From positions 1 through 64,000 of the forward strand of contig CALJFZ010000033.1 in the NCBI GenBank assembly GCA_938074325.1: a DNA stretch of 64,000 nucleotides, read 5' to 3'. A model generated the notes under the pieces. That model saw only the letters and a program-made list of their open reading frames with translations. It was not told the origin of the DNA and did no database searches. Both the position numbers and the translations under genes were made by a program. The stretch's first letter is position 1. Every line of letters starts with the position of its first letter. Source of the stretch: an uncultured Flavobacteriales bacterium (GTDB lineage Bacteria; Bacteroidota; Bacteroidia; Flavobacteriales_D; Sanyastnellaceae). This document shows, piece after piece, positions 63,108 through 64,000 of this stretch.

Positions 63108-63872
63108 ATGAAAAATCACGAAGTACAAAACACGGTGGGCAGGATGTTCATCACGGGGGCCACTTCCGGTTTCGGAGAAGCGGTCGCGCGTATGGCAGCT
63201 GCTGCCGGATATGCATTGGTCTTGACCGGCCGGAGGGCTGAACGCTTGGAGGCCTTGAAGTTGGAATTGGGCAATCAAGTGCACCAAACGCTGTGCTTTG
63301 ATGTGCGCGATCGAACGGGCACTGCCGAGGCCATCGCTTCCTGCGCCCGATCGTTCGTCCCTACGGTGCTCATTAACAATGCGGGTTTGGCAGTGGGAAA
63401 AGAACCCATCGACCAAGGCCACTACGAAGATTGGGACCGCATGATCGACACCAATGTGAAGGGGCTATTGAATGTGACCCGTGAGTGGACGCCTCACATG
63501 CAATCCGGCGCACGCATCATCAACATCGGTAGCGTTGCCGGTCGGCAGGCGTATCCCGGTGGCGCGGTTTACAATGCGTCGAAGTTTGCTGTGCACGGTT
63601 TGACCCAAGCCATGCGCATGGACTTGCTGCCCCGAGGCATTCAAGTGGCCCAAGTGGCCCCAGGTGCAGCTGAGACCGAATTCAGCTTGGTGCGTTTCAA
63701 AGGAAACCAATCGGGGGCCGACGCGGTTTACCAAGGCTACGAGCCCCTCTCAGCTGAAGATGTTGCCGACGCAGTTATGTACATCGCTACACGTCCTCCG
63801 CATGTGAGCATACAGGATGTATTGATCATGCCCGCTGCTCAAGCGAGCGCTTACCACCTCCACAAATCATGA
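63108..63872 (+). CDS. Short-chain dehydrogenase/reductase (YdfG-like)
   Basis: A 254-residue NAD(P)-dependent oxidoreductase. The cofactor motif TGATSGFGEAVA is near residue 17. NNAG follows, as does the catalytic serine region INIGSVAGR, and YNASK supplies the Tyr/Lys pair. The GATSGFGEA and TGRRxERL pattern, and PGAAETEFSLVRFKG, resemble YdfG/3-hydroxy-acid dehydrogenases acting on serine, threonine or malonic semialdehyde; the real substrate is unknown. An internal ATG eleven codons in is a possible alternative start. Its stop overlaps the start of the next gene (ATGA). Confidence 0.9.
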   Translation: MKNHEVQNTVGRMFITGATSGFGEAVARMAAAAGYALVLTGRRAERLEALKLELGNQVHQTLCFDVRDRTGTAEAIASCARSFVPTVLINNAGLAVGKEPIDQGHYEDWDRMIDTNVKGLLNVTREWTPHMQSGARIINIGSVAGRQAYPGGAVYNASKFAVHGLTQAMRMDLLPRGIQVAQVAPGAAETEFSLVRFKGNQSGADAVYQGYEPLSAEDVADAVMYIATRPPHVSIQDVLIMPAAQASAYHLHKS

Positions 63873-64000
63873 AGTACCGTACATTCTTTTCGGCAGCACA
63901 ACTCGCAACGGTTGCTCTCCTTTTATGCGTTACCGGTTGCAGTTTCCAATCGGAACGGGTGGACCTGATCGTTCACAACGGGGTGGTGGTGACATTGGAT
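63869..64000 (+). CDS. Lipoprotein amidohydrolase (YtcJ-like), N-terminal fragment
   Basis: Only the first 44 codons are in the window. The protein has a signal peptide with lipobox (VTGC, Cys24) and then VDLIVHNGVVVTLD, the first beta-strand pair of metal-dependent amidohydrolases of the YtcJ type. A membrane-anchored amidohydrolase is the likely product. The ATG overlaps the SDR stop, so the two genes are coupled. The metal site lies outside the window. Confidence 0.7.
   Translation, partial: MKYRTFFSAAQLATVALLLCVTGCSFQSERVDLIVHNGVVVTLD

Overview
The window is a dense, ordinary-looking bacterial chromosome segment of about 52 protein genes with no gap above 300 bases. It comes from a member of the Bacteroidota, most likely a Flavobacteriales/Cryomorphaceae-like lineage with an unusually GC-rich genome (GC judged by eye only). 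The evidence is the gliding/type IX secretion (T9SS) cluster gldKLMN with porP/sprF, T9SS C-terminal sorting domains on secreted proteins, TonB-dependent receptors, Bacteroidota-specific families (DUF4834, DUF4924, DUF6089, OmpH-like), and promoters fitting the TTTG / TAnnTTTG consensus. I found no tRNA, rRNA, CRISPR array, insertion sequence, prophage or plasmid gene.

Layout. 1-5.2 kb: end of purL, a PASTA protein, a T9SS cargo protein and an RluD-type pseudouridine synthase. 5.2-8.2 kb (minus): a DUF6089 outer-membrane protein and an ABC-F ATPase. 8.2-15.4 kb (minus): a formimidoylglutamase-like enzyme, then porP-gldK-gldL-gldM-gldN closed by a terminator. 15.4-19.7 kb: topA, a GT39-like membrane glycosyltransferase and a small membrane protein. 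19.7-26.4 kb: miaB, a sigma54-type AAA+ regulator, lptE, a repeat-like protein and secG, then groES-groEL. The same 15-bp palindrome type precedes both miaB and groES. 26.4-28.9 kb: a gldA-like ATPase, rsgA and cysQ. 28.9-32.9 kb: a TPP riboswitch upstream of a TonB receptor (probable thiamin importer), then a GGGP-synthase-like enzyme and a hydrolase. 33-44.9 kb: carB, a DUF4834 protein, yfhO, a GNAT/FemAB-like protein, a second TonB-type receptor, a DUF1853 protein and a small operon with an OmpH-like chaperone.

45.5-50 kb holds the most unusual assembly: a ThiF/E1-like adenylyltransferase of the Rv1355c type, a GNAT-fold acyltransferase-like protein, a 7TM-DISM sensor histidine kinase and a stand-alone receiver protein. 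All four are joined by overlapping stop/start codons. This looks like a synthesis-plus-sensing module for an unknown small molecule and is my leading candidate for an undescribed system.

50-57 kb (minus): an M42 peptidase and a complete MarR-controlled beta-oxidation operon with its own palindromic operator and terminator. 57-64 kb: lolD, sucC, an O-methyltransferase, a cysteine-rich MopE/dockerin-like secreted protein, an eIF1/SUI1-like factor, an RlmL-like rRNA methyltransferase, a T9SS cargo protein, an SDR dehydrogenase and the start of a lipoprotein amidohydrolase.
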